A stretch of 64,000 nucleotides of DNA from Planctomycetaceae bacterium (GTDB lineage Bacteria > Planctomycetota > Planctomycetia > Pirellulales > Pirellulaceae): NCBI GenBank assembly GCA_024642205.1, contig JAHEBQ010000007.1:1-64000 (forward strand), given 5' to 3'. Of this stretch, positions 1 to 9,600 are shown in pieces. A program made the position numbers and the translations under genes. Within the stretch, counting starts at the first letter, position 1; each line of letters starts with the position of its first letter. A model generated the notes under the pieces. That model did no database searches. It was not told the DNA's origin and saw only the letters and a list, made by a program, of their open reading frames with translations.

Positions 1-159
1 TGTGATCAGTCCAGACCAATCGGGCGTAGTCGGCGAGATTTCGACCCTAGGAAATCGTATCTTTTCTAACATGCTGCAAATGCTCATCAGCAATCGTCGG
101 CAGTCTGGTGATACAATACGAATCGTCAACCTTATTGATCGTTTTTAAGGACCAGAGAT

Positions 160-513
160 ATGTGGCCTTTCCCGAAACGCATTCCCAAAAATATCACCTT
201 CAATTTTGGTGGGGAGTTATGGGATGGCGGAACATTGATATTGTACGGTAAGGCCAGTAACGGTCGGCAGCACGAAGTTCGAATCAATCAAAGAATGTTT
301 AGTGGGCGGAGAGGAAAACCCGGCCGACTCTGTTTTGACGGCAGGCTTGTCAAACCTCGTTCTCAATTGGAACGCCAGATCCTAGAGTTGCTGCACCGAA
401 GCGGGATTGACACTTCAGACTCACCTTGCAGCGACAAAAAAGTGAAAAGGGTTCTTGGCAGGATCATCGGATTCGTCGGGTCGGAGGACTACCTAAAACA
501 CATGCAGCAATAG
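160..513 (+). CDS. hypothetical protein, 117 aa
   Basis: I do not recognise this protein. It starts at an ATG about 8 bases after an AAGGA ribosome site (147-151). The product is basic, soluble-looking, and has no signal peptide or membrane segment. The N-terminal half is rich in Gly, Arg and aromatic residues and could form beta strands. The C-terminal half, from about residue 68, looks helical, with a Leu-rich stretch (LERQILELLHRSG), and ends with a short basic helix. It stands alone between the window edge and a long gene-poor spacer. The ribosome site and sensible composition support a real gene, but no family can be named. Confidence 0.55.
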   Translation: MWPFPKRIPKNITFNFGGELWDGGTLILYGKASNGRQHEVRINQRMFSGRRGKPGRLCFDGRLVKPRSQLERQILELLHRSGIDTSDSPCSDKKVKRVLGRIIGFVGSEDYLKHMQQ

Positions 514-1102
514 GAATTCCACATCCTAAGAATTAATCCACTCACACGGAGTTTTTAGCAGTTCTCAAGATTCGCATCAAACCACCCATTGATGAATAGC
601 AAGGCTTTGATTGACGCAGGCCGGCGTTCCACGAACGTCCAGTCTTAATGGAGCTCAAACGAGACGAGCCGTTTTCCCTATGCCATTTCTTAATACACAG
701 TACTCGCCCCCAACACAGGCAAACCCGACTAGGTCAAAAGCACGAGTTCATGTTAGCTGGCCACCGGGACGACCGCTGGCTCCCGTAATCAAATTGACCC
801 ATCCGCGATTTTCTTCGTGCACCAGGGAATCGCGACCGACTCAGGTTACGAACGGTACAGCGATCCGAAAACGCTCGAGTCCATGACGAGACCATGGGCT
901 TGGGATCAGTTGGGGACCTTCAGAGATGGCTTAAAGCTTGCCGTTGACAAAAAACGCCCAGTCGAAAAGGGTCGGGCGTTCCAACTTGGCTGAGTTCTTT
1001 GCCCGACGGATTAAGCTTGCAAAGAGCTTCGCGTGAGGTTAGTTTTAGATGAGTCGTGGAGAGTGGTTTCCCTGCCAATTTTTTTTCGAAGAAAGCGCAT
1101 TC
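514..1102. other. spacer without recognisable gene
   Basis: About 590 bases between the small hypothetical gene and the protease. Open frames here are Arg/Pro/Ser-rich with no credible ribosome sites, which is typical of non-coding readings. The only structure seen is the inverted repeat at 953-980, listed separately. The protease promoter probably lies in the right-hand part. Confidence 0.5.
948..980 (-). terminator. possible rho-independent terminator (minus strand)
   Basis: AACGCCC (953-959) and GGGCGTT (974-980) are perfect 7-base arms around a 14-base loop. Read on the minus strand, the stem is followed by a run of T (complement of the six A at 949-954). No convincing minus-strand gene ends here, so it may be a relic or may act on antisense transcripts. 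Confidence 0.35.
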
Positions 1103-2701
1103 ATGTCTCGCTTCATTTCTCGGCTTCATTTTAGGCGTATTGTGCTTTCAATAATTGGCCTCCTTTGTGTATGCCTACCGTTGTCGGCACAGCAACCGCA
1201 AAAGGTCAAAGTCCTGATCGGACTCAAACAGAACCTCAACCAGCCCGTTCAAGCGCAAGCCGCCGCTGTCCATGCGTCAATTAACAAGCTGGGGGGAAAT
1301 GTTACTCACACTTACCGATCTATTCCGGCGATGGCGGCTGAACTTCCCGCGCAAGCCGTTGTCAACCTGTTGAGAAATCCTGCGGTAAATTTGGTCGAGC
1401 TGGATGGAGAGTTTCAGGCGTTTGCTGAGGAGATTCCGTGGGGCGTCAACAAAATCAATGCCTTGAAGAATCCAACAACCGGTACGACGGAATACACCGG
1501 CGGCGAGGGGATCGTAGTCGCGGTGTTGGATTCCGGTATCGATCTGGACCACCCGGATCTGGCCGACAATATCTACGTCAATCTGGTAGAAGCCGCCGGC
1601 GTTGCTGGAGTGGACGATGACAATAACGGATACGTTGACGATATCAATGGTTGGAATTTCGTTCGAGACAATAACAACCCTGATGACGACAACGGCCACG
1701 GCTCCCACTGTGCCGGAAGCATTGGCGCCGTGGGCGACAACGGCACAGGTGTTGTTGGTGTCGGACCACGGGTAACGCTAATGCCGCTAAAGGTACTCAA
1801 CCGGCGGGGATCAGGTTCTTTTAGCGATATGATTGCCGCACTCGACTATTGTATCGCCAACGGGGTTCATATCACCAGCAACAGTTATGGCAGTTCCGGC
1901 AACCCTGGCTCAGTGGTGGAAAGTGCTTTCGCGGCTGCCGAAATCGCCGGAATCCTCAATGTGGCGGCCGCTGGTAACTCAGGAAATTCCAGTGGCACCG
2001 GGGACAACGTTGATTATCCTGCCAGATACTCCAGCGTGATGGCCGTGGCGTCGACCGACATCGGCGACAACCGCTCGTCCTTCTCCAGTACAGGGGATGC
2101 GGTTGAAGTCGCTGCGCCTGGCTCGAACATTCTTTCCACTTACAAGAATGGTGGCTATGCGACTCTTAGCGGTACTTCGATGGCATGCCCCCATGTCGCG
2201 GGCGCGGCGGCGGTACTGATGAGTGACGACGCTACGCACAATGCAGCGGCCGTCCGAAGTCAATTGATAATGACAGCTGTCGACCTTGGTGTGGCGGGAC
2301 CAGATTCTCAGTATGGTGCAGGGCGCATCGATGTATTTTCTGCACGCGGTGGAACCGGCGACAATGGGGGTGGAACTGACCCTCCAACCGCAGTGGCACA
2401 CATCCAGTCGATCAGCTACGACTCGGCGTCAAGAGGAAGGGATCTCATGATTACGATTACGATTGTCGATGCAACAAATGGCGATGTTCCCATCAATGGT
2501 GCCAGCGTGTCCGTCTTGCTGGAAGAGGAAGTCTCGGGCACCAATTATGGAACGGCCCAAAGTACGACGAATGAGTCGGGAGTCGTCAATTTTCGCCTTC
2601 GTCGCGCACCAAGCGGCATCTACACGACGACGGTCCTAGACGTGAGCAAGACCTTGTATGACTGGGACCAGCAAAACGCTAGCTACACCGGCGGATTCTA
2701 A
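1103..2701 (+). CDS. secreted subtilisin-like serine protease (S8 family)
   Basis: This is a secreted S8 peptidase that should cleave proteins outside the cytoplasm. The ATG at 1103 is preferred to the upstream in-frame one at 1049 because it places a basic start and hydrophobic stretch, ending near LSAQQ, as a signal peptide. The catalytic triad is visible: Asp143 (VAVLDSGID), His199 (NGHGSHCAG) and Ser359 (SGTSMACPHVAG); the oxyanion Asn lies in AAAGNSG. Residues 30-120 resemble an I9-type propeptide. An Asp/Asn-rich stretch after the Asp motif (DDDNNGYVDD) is probably a calcium site. After about residue 440 a Gly/Thr linker leads to a beta-rich C-terminal domain, perhaps Ig-like. The length, 532 aa, fits the family. 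Gene family certain, substrate unknown. Confidence 0.93.
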   Translation: MSRFISRLHFRRIVLSIIGLLCVCLPLSAQQPQKVKVLIGLKQNLNQPVQAQAAAVHASINKLGGNVTHTYRSIPAMAAELPAQAVVNLLRNPAVNLVELDGEFQAFAEEIPWGVNKINALKNPTTGTTEYTGGEGIVVAVLDSGIDLDHPDLADNIYVNLVEAAGVAGVDDDNNGYVDDINGWNFVRDNNNPDDDNGHGSHCAGSIGAVGDNGTGVVGVGPRVTLMPLKVLNRRGSGSFSDMIAALDYCIANGVHITSNSYGSSGNPGSVVESAFAAAEIAGILNVAAAGNSGNSSGTGDNVDYPARYSSVMAVASTDIGDNRSSFSSTGDAVEVAAPGSNILSTYKNGGYATLSGTSMACPHVAGAAAVLMSDDATHNAAAVRSQLIMTAVDLGVAGPDSQYGAGRIDVFSARGGTGDNGGGTDPPTAVAHIQSISYDSASRGRDLMITITIVDATNGDVPINGASVSVLLEEEVSGTNYGTAQSTTNESGVVNFRLRRAPSGIYTTTVLDVSKTLYDWDQQNASYTGGF

Positions 2702-2875
2702 AATCGCGATCAGGAACAACTTTACCGCCTTGGATTCGCGATTCGCTATAGCCTGTGTTCTTGTCGATTCGTTTTTCGAGTTTTCGTTTGCGTTTTCGGA
2801 GCTGGTTTCGTAAATTAGTCGTCACTCGAAATCCGTTTCTGTGTTGCGGTTGGTTGTTGAGTCACTACTACAAAC

Positions 2876-2909
2876 AACCCGCAATACAACGAACGGTTTC
2901 GGGTTTTTT
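2876..2909 (+). terminator. possible rho-independent terminator after the protease
   Basis: AACCCG (2876-2881) can pair with CGGGTT (2900-2905), followed by a T run ending at 2909. The loop is long (18 bases), and the site lies about 175 bases past the protease stop, so this is only a candidate. Confidence 0.4.
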
Positions 2910-3010
2910 CATGAACGCTCTTTCAAACTACGCTTGTTTGAGGGCTAGGAGAGGCACCAAGCCAGCAGCATCCCAATAATCTCGGTCAAGGCAAGTGTTC
3001 ATTGAAAGAC

Positions 3011-3122
3011 ATGCCTGCCCATCAGTGACGTTACGCAGGTACTCTCACAGATGGAGGATGGTAATCTGAGTTCGGCCGAGCAGCTGTTGCCACTTGTGTA
3101 TGAAGACCTCAGGCGTTTTGCC
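3011..3122 (+). pseudogene. ECF sigma factor remnant (N-terminal fragment)
   Basis: Reading from 3018 gives ISDVTQVLSQMEDGN, followed by AEQLLPLVYEDLRRFA. This is the start of the ECF sigma group that is abundant in planctomycetes (region 2 begins with this LLPLVYxELR pattern). The expected ATG at 3011 is out of frame: ATGCCTGCCCATCAGTGA reads into a stop. Removing one TGCC restores Met-Pro-Ile-Ser-Asp in frame. After LRRFA the frame stays open but no longer resembles a sigma factor, so regions 2.2 to 4 are missing. I read this as a truncated, frameshifted fossil, not a functional regulator. Confidence 0.7.
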
Positions 3123-3682
3123 GGGCTTCTCGAAGGTACTTTTGGCCTGAGCCAGGACCGCTTGAACCCGTTGTTCAATCTGTTTGGCTTGAAAATCAAG
3201 CTCAGCCGTCAACTGGCTAACCGGGACCTGGCCTTTGAGATGTCATCGAACGACTTCTGCATTTTGTGTCGGTGTGAACAATCTGCGGGTACAGGACATG
3301 GAATTTTTTATAGAATTGGAATTGACCGACTCAATTCCAGAAATTTCATTTCCATCAGAGTCAAGACAAGCGTTGAATCAGCGAGGCCTCAACGATGTGA
3401 TGAGTATATCCTCGATGGCGATTGGAAGTGGGGCGAGTCGGTTGAGCTTAACGATACAAGCTGGTCAGACGGTAACAACGAGGTTGGCCATTTTGCCGAC
3501 TCAATGCTGGACTTCGACTTTGTTGCCGGGGCGAGACGTCCTGGAATGCAATGTGCCGGGTGATTGTTCGCGAGGGTAATGTTTCGGCGATGAATGGACG
3601 AGCGATCATCGGCCAGATGAATTGATATTGCGATAGTAGCGACAATCGGATTTGCGAATCAGAGATTCAAACAGGGTGAGTC
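3123..3682. other. gene-poor stretch after the sigma fossil
   Basis: Two overlapping plus-strand open frames run through here (to 3563 and to 3579), but neither has a good ribosome site or recognisable motifs. The stretch may contain eroded coding sequence. Nothing further can be supported. Confidence 0.4.
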
Positions 3683-4069
3683 ATGCCAAAGAATGATGAG
3701 CAGCTAGCCAAGGAAGTCGAGCAGATTTTCATGAAGACCATTATTTGGGGTAACCGCTCTGGCAAAACACTCTTGGCGGGTTTGGTCGTTGGGATGGGTG
3801 TTGGAGTCTTGACCTGGTTCTGTGCCAAGCCAATTGATCGTGACGAAATCCATATGGGTCTTGCTTTGGGATTTGCCGGTTCGGTGTTCTTCATTATTTG
3901 CATGGCTTTACGAATTTTCGATCCGAAGCCGAGTGCGACGTGCCCGAAATGCAAGTGTGATTGGAACCTGGAAAGTCAGAACGATTCTCAGGCATGGCTA
4001 AACTGGAAGTGCTGCCCAGGTTGTGGATTGAAATTGGCCGCCGATGATTCAAGCTCCTCGACCGGTTGA
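3683..4069 (+). CDS. small membrane protein with C-terminal zinc-ribbon-like motif, 128 aa
   Basis: No family recognised. The start has an AGGGTGAG ribosome site directly upstream. Two hydrophobic segments are visible, about residues 32-52 (LLAGLVVGMGVGVLTWF) and 66-86 (GLALGFAGSVFFIICMAL). After them comes a Cys-rich tail with CPKCKC near residue 93 and CCPGCG near 116. The paired CxxC knuckles, spaced about 20 residues, look like a zinc ribbon facing one side of the membrane. The tail ends in Ser residues. The gene stands alone, with a DUF3592-type gene converging on it. Role unknown; the metal site is inferred from spacing only. Confidence 0.65.
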   Translation: MPKNDEQLAKEVEQIFMKTIIWGNRSGKTLLAGLVVGMGVGVLTWFCAKPIDRDEIHMGLALGFAGSVFFIICMALRIFDPKPSATCPKCKCDWNLESQNDSQAWLNWKCCPGCGLKLAADDSSSSTG

Positions 4070-4279
4070 GTTGATGTTTACAACCATCTGGATTTGGATG
4101 CAGGCAGCATTTGCCGGTCCGATGAACAACACTTGGCTGACTGGATTCGAGAAACCAACGTCATAGCATTTTTTGGAGATGGTTTCAGGCCAGTATTCTG
4201 GAAGCTCTTTGCCACCATCAATCTTCCTCGGCGTTTCAGCGCCTGCTTGAGGGATCTACACCGGTCAAGTTTCCACCGA

Positions 4280-4690
4280 TCATCTCCGCTTGATCACTTG
4301 CCTGGCTCCGATCGCAACCAGCAGCCCACCAAGTATTGCCGGAAACATCCAAACATGAAAAACAGAGTCGTAGTAGATCAGGCTTGGCGAACCCTTGACA
4401 TAGATAATGGGTACAGAATCGCCTTCTTTGGGGCGGACCCAAAACGCTCCGTATCCGGCAGTCGCGATTTGAGTTGCTCCATCCTGGTCGGTGTAGCGAA
4501 AGCGGTAGGTATTCCACCTTGTCAGGCTGAAGCCTCGCGACCGTTTGTGCCTGCTTGGCTGAACAACCTCTGTGCATACAGCCATCGCAGGGACACCCTG
4601 GAATGTCGCCGAGCAGCTGTTCTTTAACGTGACGCAAAACAGCGCCAGCATTACTAGCGTAGAAACGAGAAGTGTTACAGTATTTTTCAT
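4280..4690 (-). CDS. DUF3592-like membrane protein, 136 aa
   Basis: The pattern is that of DUF3592 proteins: an N-terminal membrane helix (residues 4-24), an exported beta-rich domain containing WNTYRFRYTDQDG, then GDSVPIIYVKGSPS, and a second membrane helix near the C-terminus (about residues 113-130) followed by basic residues. The central part matches the family feature of a Tyr-rich strand pair followed by VPIxYxPxxP. Function of the family is unknown. It is convergent with the zinc-ribbon membrane gene. The ribosome site is weak. Confidence 0.7.
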   Translation of the reverse strand: MKNTVTLLVSTLVMLALFCVTLKNSCSATFQGVPAMAVCTEVVQPSRHKRSRGFSLTRWNTYRFRYTDQDGATQIATAGYGAFWVRPKEGDSVPIIYVKGSPSLIYYDSVFHVWMFPAILGGLLVAIGARQVIKRR

Positions 4691-4815
4691 TGTTAGCTCG
4701 AAGCAGTCCCATGATAGAAGTGATATTGCGATGAATCGCTTGGCGGCGACAAGAGATTGTCCATTGGAAAATGCCCGAATTCGCCCAACGGGTGCATAAA
4801 TTGTTCTGCTGATTT

Positions 4816-5352
4816 TCAGGTGCTCACCATTGTAACGAGCTTGTCTACCGTCCGGTAATTTCGTCCAGTCGCGATGACACCAAGGTACTTTTCTACGTTC
4901 GCAGCGATTTTGGATCGGGCAATCCCCTCCGGTGCATGAAGATAAAACACGCCTTCGGTCAGCTTGTATTGTTCGGTCGACGCCTTCGCCATGTCAAGCG
5001 ATTCAGTATCTGGGTCGGTGGCAGGTTCGGCCAAGAACAGGAAATGGAGCGTCGTGGGGTCGGACACCGCATGTCGGAATGGATTCGAATGAACCGCAGA
5101 CAGCAAGTCTTCCCGTTTGAGGAGCAGGACGTGCGGGCGAAATCCATACTGTTGTTCGATGCTTCGAGTGATCTTGCTGACAAGTGATGAAGGAGTTTTG
5201 GTGGCTGAGTTGAAAATGATATTTCCACTTTGAATGTAAGTGCGAACGTTTTTCAGATTCATTGTTTCGAGATCACGTCTGAGTTTCGCCATCGGCACGA
5301 CGTTTTTACCTCCAACATTAATGCCGCGCAAAAGTGCGATCCAGGTTTCCAT
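4816..5352 (-). CDS. DUF1697 family protein
   Basis: The N-terminus (WIALLRGINVGGKN) and the following TYIQSGNIIF are diagnostic of DUF1697. The length, 178 aa, is normal for the family. It is a soluble cytoplasmic protein with an alpha/beta fold. The biochemical role of the family is not known. The later stretch LHFLFLAEPATDPD and the end (RNYRTVDKLVTMV) also match the family layout. The ATG is preceded by a purine-rich CGAGAAA. It has no obvious operon partners. Confidence 0.9.
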   Translation of the reverse strand: METWIALLRGINVGGKNVVPMAKLRRDLETMNLKNVRTYIQSGNIIFNSATKTPSSLVSKITRSIEQQYGFRPHVLLLKREDLLSAVHSNPFRHAVSDPTTLHFLFLAEPATDPDTESLDMAKASTEQYKLTEGVFYLHAPEGIARSKIAANVEKYLGVIATGRNYRTVDKLVTMVST

Positions 5353-5742
5353 TGCATTTCTCGTGAGTCGCTAAAGTTCATTATGTTGGTGATCGGCCGG
5401 ACCTCCGTCGATCCTGGCGCCACCCTCCCGTGAGGGCAGTCGGTCGGGCATCGGGGTCCGAAACACCACAAATGCCCCGGCACCACCTCGTATAAGCTGG
5501 GGTATATCCTCCAGTTAAACATGAATTTCACGTGTCGCTGCGGTGATCAAATACAGATCGCCCGTTGATAGGATCCTGGATCAAACCGGGCTCATGGCCA
5601 ACCCAAAAAATTGTTTCCATTGACGATCGATCATCGAATTGTCAATGTTCGGGGAACTGGCCACGATGCAAGTTGCAGGGATACAGATTCCGGACGACAA
5701 GGTCTTCAAGATGATCCGGCATCCACGGTAGCTCATGGCAGC
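5353..5742. other. spacer without recognisable gene
   Basis: About 390 bases upstream of the DUF1697 gene. Only short incidental frames are present. The promoter for the DUF1697 gene is expected at its left end. Confidence 0.4.
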
Positions 5743-6006
5743 TTACAGGACAATTCGTTGAATGGACAGGAGGCTTAGAGCGATCCCAAAGAACGGCAGT
5801 AGCAGTAGCCAAGTGGCCTGTTCGACCAGATACGGAGCAGCGGCGAGGAACGTGCAAATGAAAAGCGAGAATGCAATTGTCCAGGCCAATGCAGTGCTGT
5901 ACTCAAGTGTTCCGGCGATTTTGTGTGCACCAATCCAATAGATCAATCCTGTCGTAGTAATGCCGACGAGAAGCAAACCAAAGGAAGAAAACAATAGCGG
6001 GTCCAT
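5743..6006 (-). CDS. small integral membrane protein, 87 aa
   Basis: No family recognised. The ATG at 6006 is chosen over the one 13 codons upstream because GGAG sits just before it. The product is nearly all membrane: three hydrophobic helices at about residues 5-25, 34-55 and 60-80, with short loops and few charges. It could be an accessory subunit or orphan membrane protein. Neighbours give no clue, as it lies between DUF1697 and a long spacer. Confidence 0.55.
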   Translation of the reverse strand: MDPLLFSSFGLLLVGITTTGLIYWIGAHKIAGTLEYSTALAWTIAFSLFICTFLAAAPYLVEQATWLLLLPFFGIALSLLSIQRIVL

Positions 6007-6637
6007 GGGTAACTCCAGTTCGGGTAAATGCTTGATAGGCGACAAATAATGGTATGTTTTTTTTCGTCAAGTCAAAATCCACTGCTGACAACGTCGCCAT
6101 GTTGGAGCGGGATTGAGAATCCACCTGAGTTCCAGGTTGGAGGGCGATTCGTTTGCCATTGGATGCCGGTATCAGCGCTTGGTCGTGGTTGAGCACGCCA
6201 CAATTTCCGTGCCCCAAAACAATCGAGCAAAACATGAATAGTATCGTAATGGACCTTGGAGAATCAAACACAATTGCCTGCTTTTTAACCCTGAATCGGG
6301 AAAATGCCGAACGCCGTCGGTCAACTCCGAGTGTGGATACGTGCGGATGTTGTTTCAAAACCGTCCGGCCGACCGGACCGTCATGACAGCTTGCCGCGCC
6401 AGCGGCTGGATTCACGACCTCTGGCAAGAGCTTGAATTTCCAACCGTCGGCTGCAGCATTCACGAGGATGCCGGGAGATGGAGGATTTCAAACGAAAGAC
6501 AGATACGGACGGTGCTTTCAAGCTGGCCTGGTGCCACGAACTCAAGACAACCATTGTTCGCATGTTATGGACGGGTAAACTACAATCCACGACCGCTAGG
6601 TATCGTCTGTGTATGGCCAGTCTTGTTGGAGTTTCGA
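6007..6637. other. spacer without recognisable gene
   Basis: About 630 bases upstream of the large PVC-type gene. The open frame of that gene extends back into this stretch to 6341, but the extra N-terminal part lacks a signal peptide and is of random composition. Promoters for the divergent genes on both sides probably lie here. Confidence 0.4.
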
Positions 6638-9600
6638 ATGCTGCGAAAACCTGTGCTTGGTCGATTGGTCTGCGTTTTCTTGTCACTTCTGACCGGCGCC
6701 CCATGCCCATTGGACGCGCAAGAGCCAAAAGATGCCTCTCCGGCAGCGTTTAACGTCGGCGTTGCAAGCATCGATATTACTCCCTTTTATCCCGTCCGGC
6801 TTAACGGGTTTGGTTCGAGGCGCGAAGAGTCAGAAGGGACCTCCCAGAAGCTCTGGGCCAAGGCGCTTGCCATCAGTCACGGAGACCGACCTCCATTCGT
6901 TTTGTTGGCCATCGATAGCCTGGGGGTTCGCGAACCGATGGTGGACATGGTTGCAGCGGCACTGCAATCAAAATATCAAATTCCCCGTCAACAGGTGGCG
7001 CTGACGTTTACTCATACGCATTGCGCTCCGAAAGTTGATGGTGCATCAGACACGATTTTCAGTACTCCGATTCCATTAACGCATCAACTGCACATTGATC
7101 GATACGGCAAAGAGCTAACCAAACTGCTGATCGAGGTCGCCAGCGAAGCGGTCAAAAACCGACAACCCGCGACACTTGAATGGCAGTCGGGGAGAATTCC
7201 CTTTGCGGTCAATCGCCGCACACCTGGCGGACCGGTCGATCATGAGCTTCCGGTTCTGATGGTGCGCGACGCAAGTGGAAAGCCCTTTGCGATTTATACC
7301 AGTTACGCTTGTCATTGTGTGACGTTGTCGTTCAATCGGTTCAGCGGCGACTGGGCGGGTTACGCCCAGGAATCGATCGAAGAATTGTTCCCGGGTTCGA
7401 TTGCCATGGTTTCGATTGGCTGCGGTTCGGACAGTAATCCTGAATCCGGCGTGACCGGCGATCGAACCGATGTCGCTGCAGCGTACGGCAGGCAAATCGG
7501 CGAAGAGGTCAAGCGGATTTTCCAGAACCGCGGTAAACAGATTGGTGGACCATTGACAGCGCAACGTGATTCGATATTGATTGGACTGGATGAATTGCCA
7601 TCCCGCGAGGAACTTGAGGCATTGAGCCAGCAGGGCGGACCGGCGGGTTATAACGCATCCTGGCAATTGGCGAGGCTGGATCGTGGTGAATCACTGACCT
7701 CCGAGTTGAATTACCCTGTTCAGTCGTTCACATTTGGTGAAGATCTCCAGATGGTTTTTCTGGCCGGGGAGGTTTGCGTCGATTACTCACAGCGTTTGAA
7801 GAGAGAGTTAAATCGTGATCGCCTGTGGATCAATGGTTATTCGAATGACTTTTGTGCCTACATCCCGAGCGAAAGGCTGTTGCGTGAGGGGGGCTACGGG
7901 GGAGGCGGCGAGATCCCCTACTTTGCCCTGCCCTCACCGCTGAAACCGGGATTGGAGCAACAGATCATCGACGCCGTCAAGCAACAGACGCCGGCCGTGT
8001 TTCATTTGCCGGAAGGGACTCAGGGCGTGCCCCCCAAATCGCCAGAGGAGGCGTTGAGCTTGATGGAGGTTCACAATGATCTGCAAATCGAACTGGTCGC
8101 GGCCGAACCGCTCATTTCGGATCCTGTTGCGATCGATTTCGGCAGCGACGGCCGGCTCTGGGTTGCCGAAATGCCGGACTACTCACGAGGGGTCAGCGAA
8201 TCATTTGAACACCATGGTCGAATTCGTTTCTTAACCGATACGAATGATGACGGGCAGTTTGATACTTCCAAGTTGTTCCTGACCGGCTTACGATTCCCAA
8301 CCGACGTCAAAGTGTGGCGTGATGGAATTCTGGTTTGCGATGCACCCGAAGTTCTGTTTGCGGCGGACAGGGACGGCGATGGCGTGGCTGAAATACGCAA
8401 GGTGATCCTCTCAGGTTTCGCGACCCATAACCCGCATGCCCGAGTCAACAGTTTGCGATTTGGCTGGGATGGATGGGTCTACGGTTCGGGAGGGTTGTTC
8501 GGCGGCCAGATCAGCAGCAGCACCTGCATCAATGTCGACACTGCCAATCGTGACTTTCGATTCAATCCCGACACCGGCATTATCGAATCGGCGAGCGGGC
8601 AGACACAGCAAGGCCGAACTCGAGACGATTTCGGGAACTGGTTTGGGTGTACCAACGGCGCCTTGCTTTTGCACTATCCGCTCGACGAACGTTACGCGGT
8701 TCGTGCACCGCAATTCGTTCCTCCGACGACCATCATCTCGGTTCCATCGGCTTCCCATGGTCAGCGGCTTTTCCCGCCTACCAATTTGGTCACGTTCAAG
8801 CTAACGGGAGCACCGGGGCGTCCGACTTCGGCTTGCGGGGCTGAAATCTACCGGGATCAACAACTGGGAGAATCGTACTTCGGGGACGCGTTTGTCTGCG
8901 AACCAGTCAACCAGTTGGTCCACCGGCTTGAATTAGATCGTGATGCGAGAGGCCATCTGGTTGGCAACCGAGCCGGGAACGAAACGAATTCCGAGTTTCT
9001 ACGCTCGACAGATCAATGGTTTAGACCCGTGCAATGTCGCACGGGAACTGATGGAGCACTGTACATTGTTGACATGTACCGTTACGTGATCGAACATCCT
9101 CAATGGATTCCCGAGGAAACGCGATCCGAGTTGAATTTGTTGGCGGGCCAGGACAAAGGCAGGATTTACCGCATCACGCGCCGTGGCCACCCGAAACCAT
9201 CTCGACCGCGGATCGCCCAGGTGCCGTCCCCTCGATTGGTCGAGTTGATGAATTCCACCAATGGACCATTGCGAGATTTGGTTCAACAGGAACTGAGATG
9301 GCGGCAGGCAGACGGGGATGAGATTGACTCCGGACTGATGCAGGTAGCCCGGGATGCGAAATGGCCGGCAGCGAAACTCCAGGCTTTGGCGACGTTGGCG
9401 TCGCGTGGTCGATTGCCGGAAGGCGTTTTCATTGCAGCATTACAATCATCGCAACCGGAAGTGCGTCGGGCCCTGGTTCAGCTCAGCGAAGGCCTGTTGC
9501 CCGGTTCTCAAACACTTCGAGAGGCAATCAGCCAATTAGCCCTGGACTCAACACCCGAGGTTGAGGTGCAACTGGCTTTTACCAGTGCCGGTTTTCCGGA

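Noticed and set aside
920-1129. Minus-strand open frame of 69 codons before the protease
   Set aside because: Random composition, no ribosome site, overlaps the protease start.
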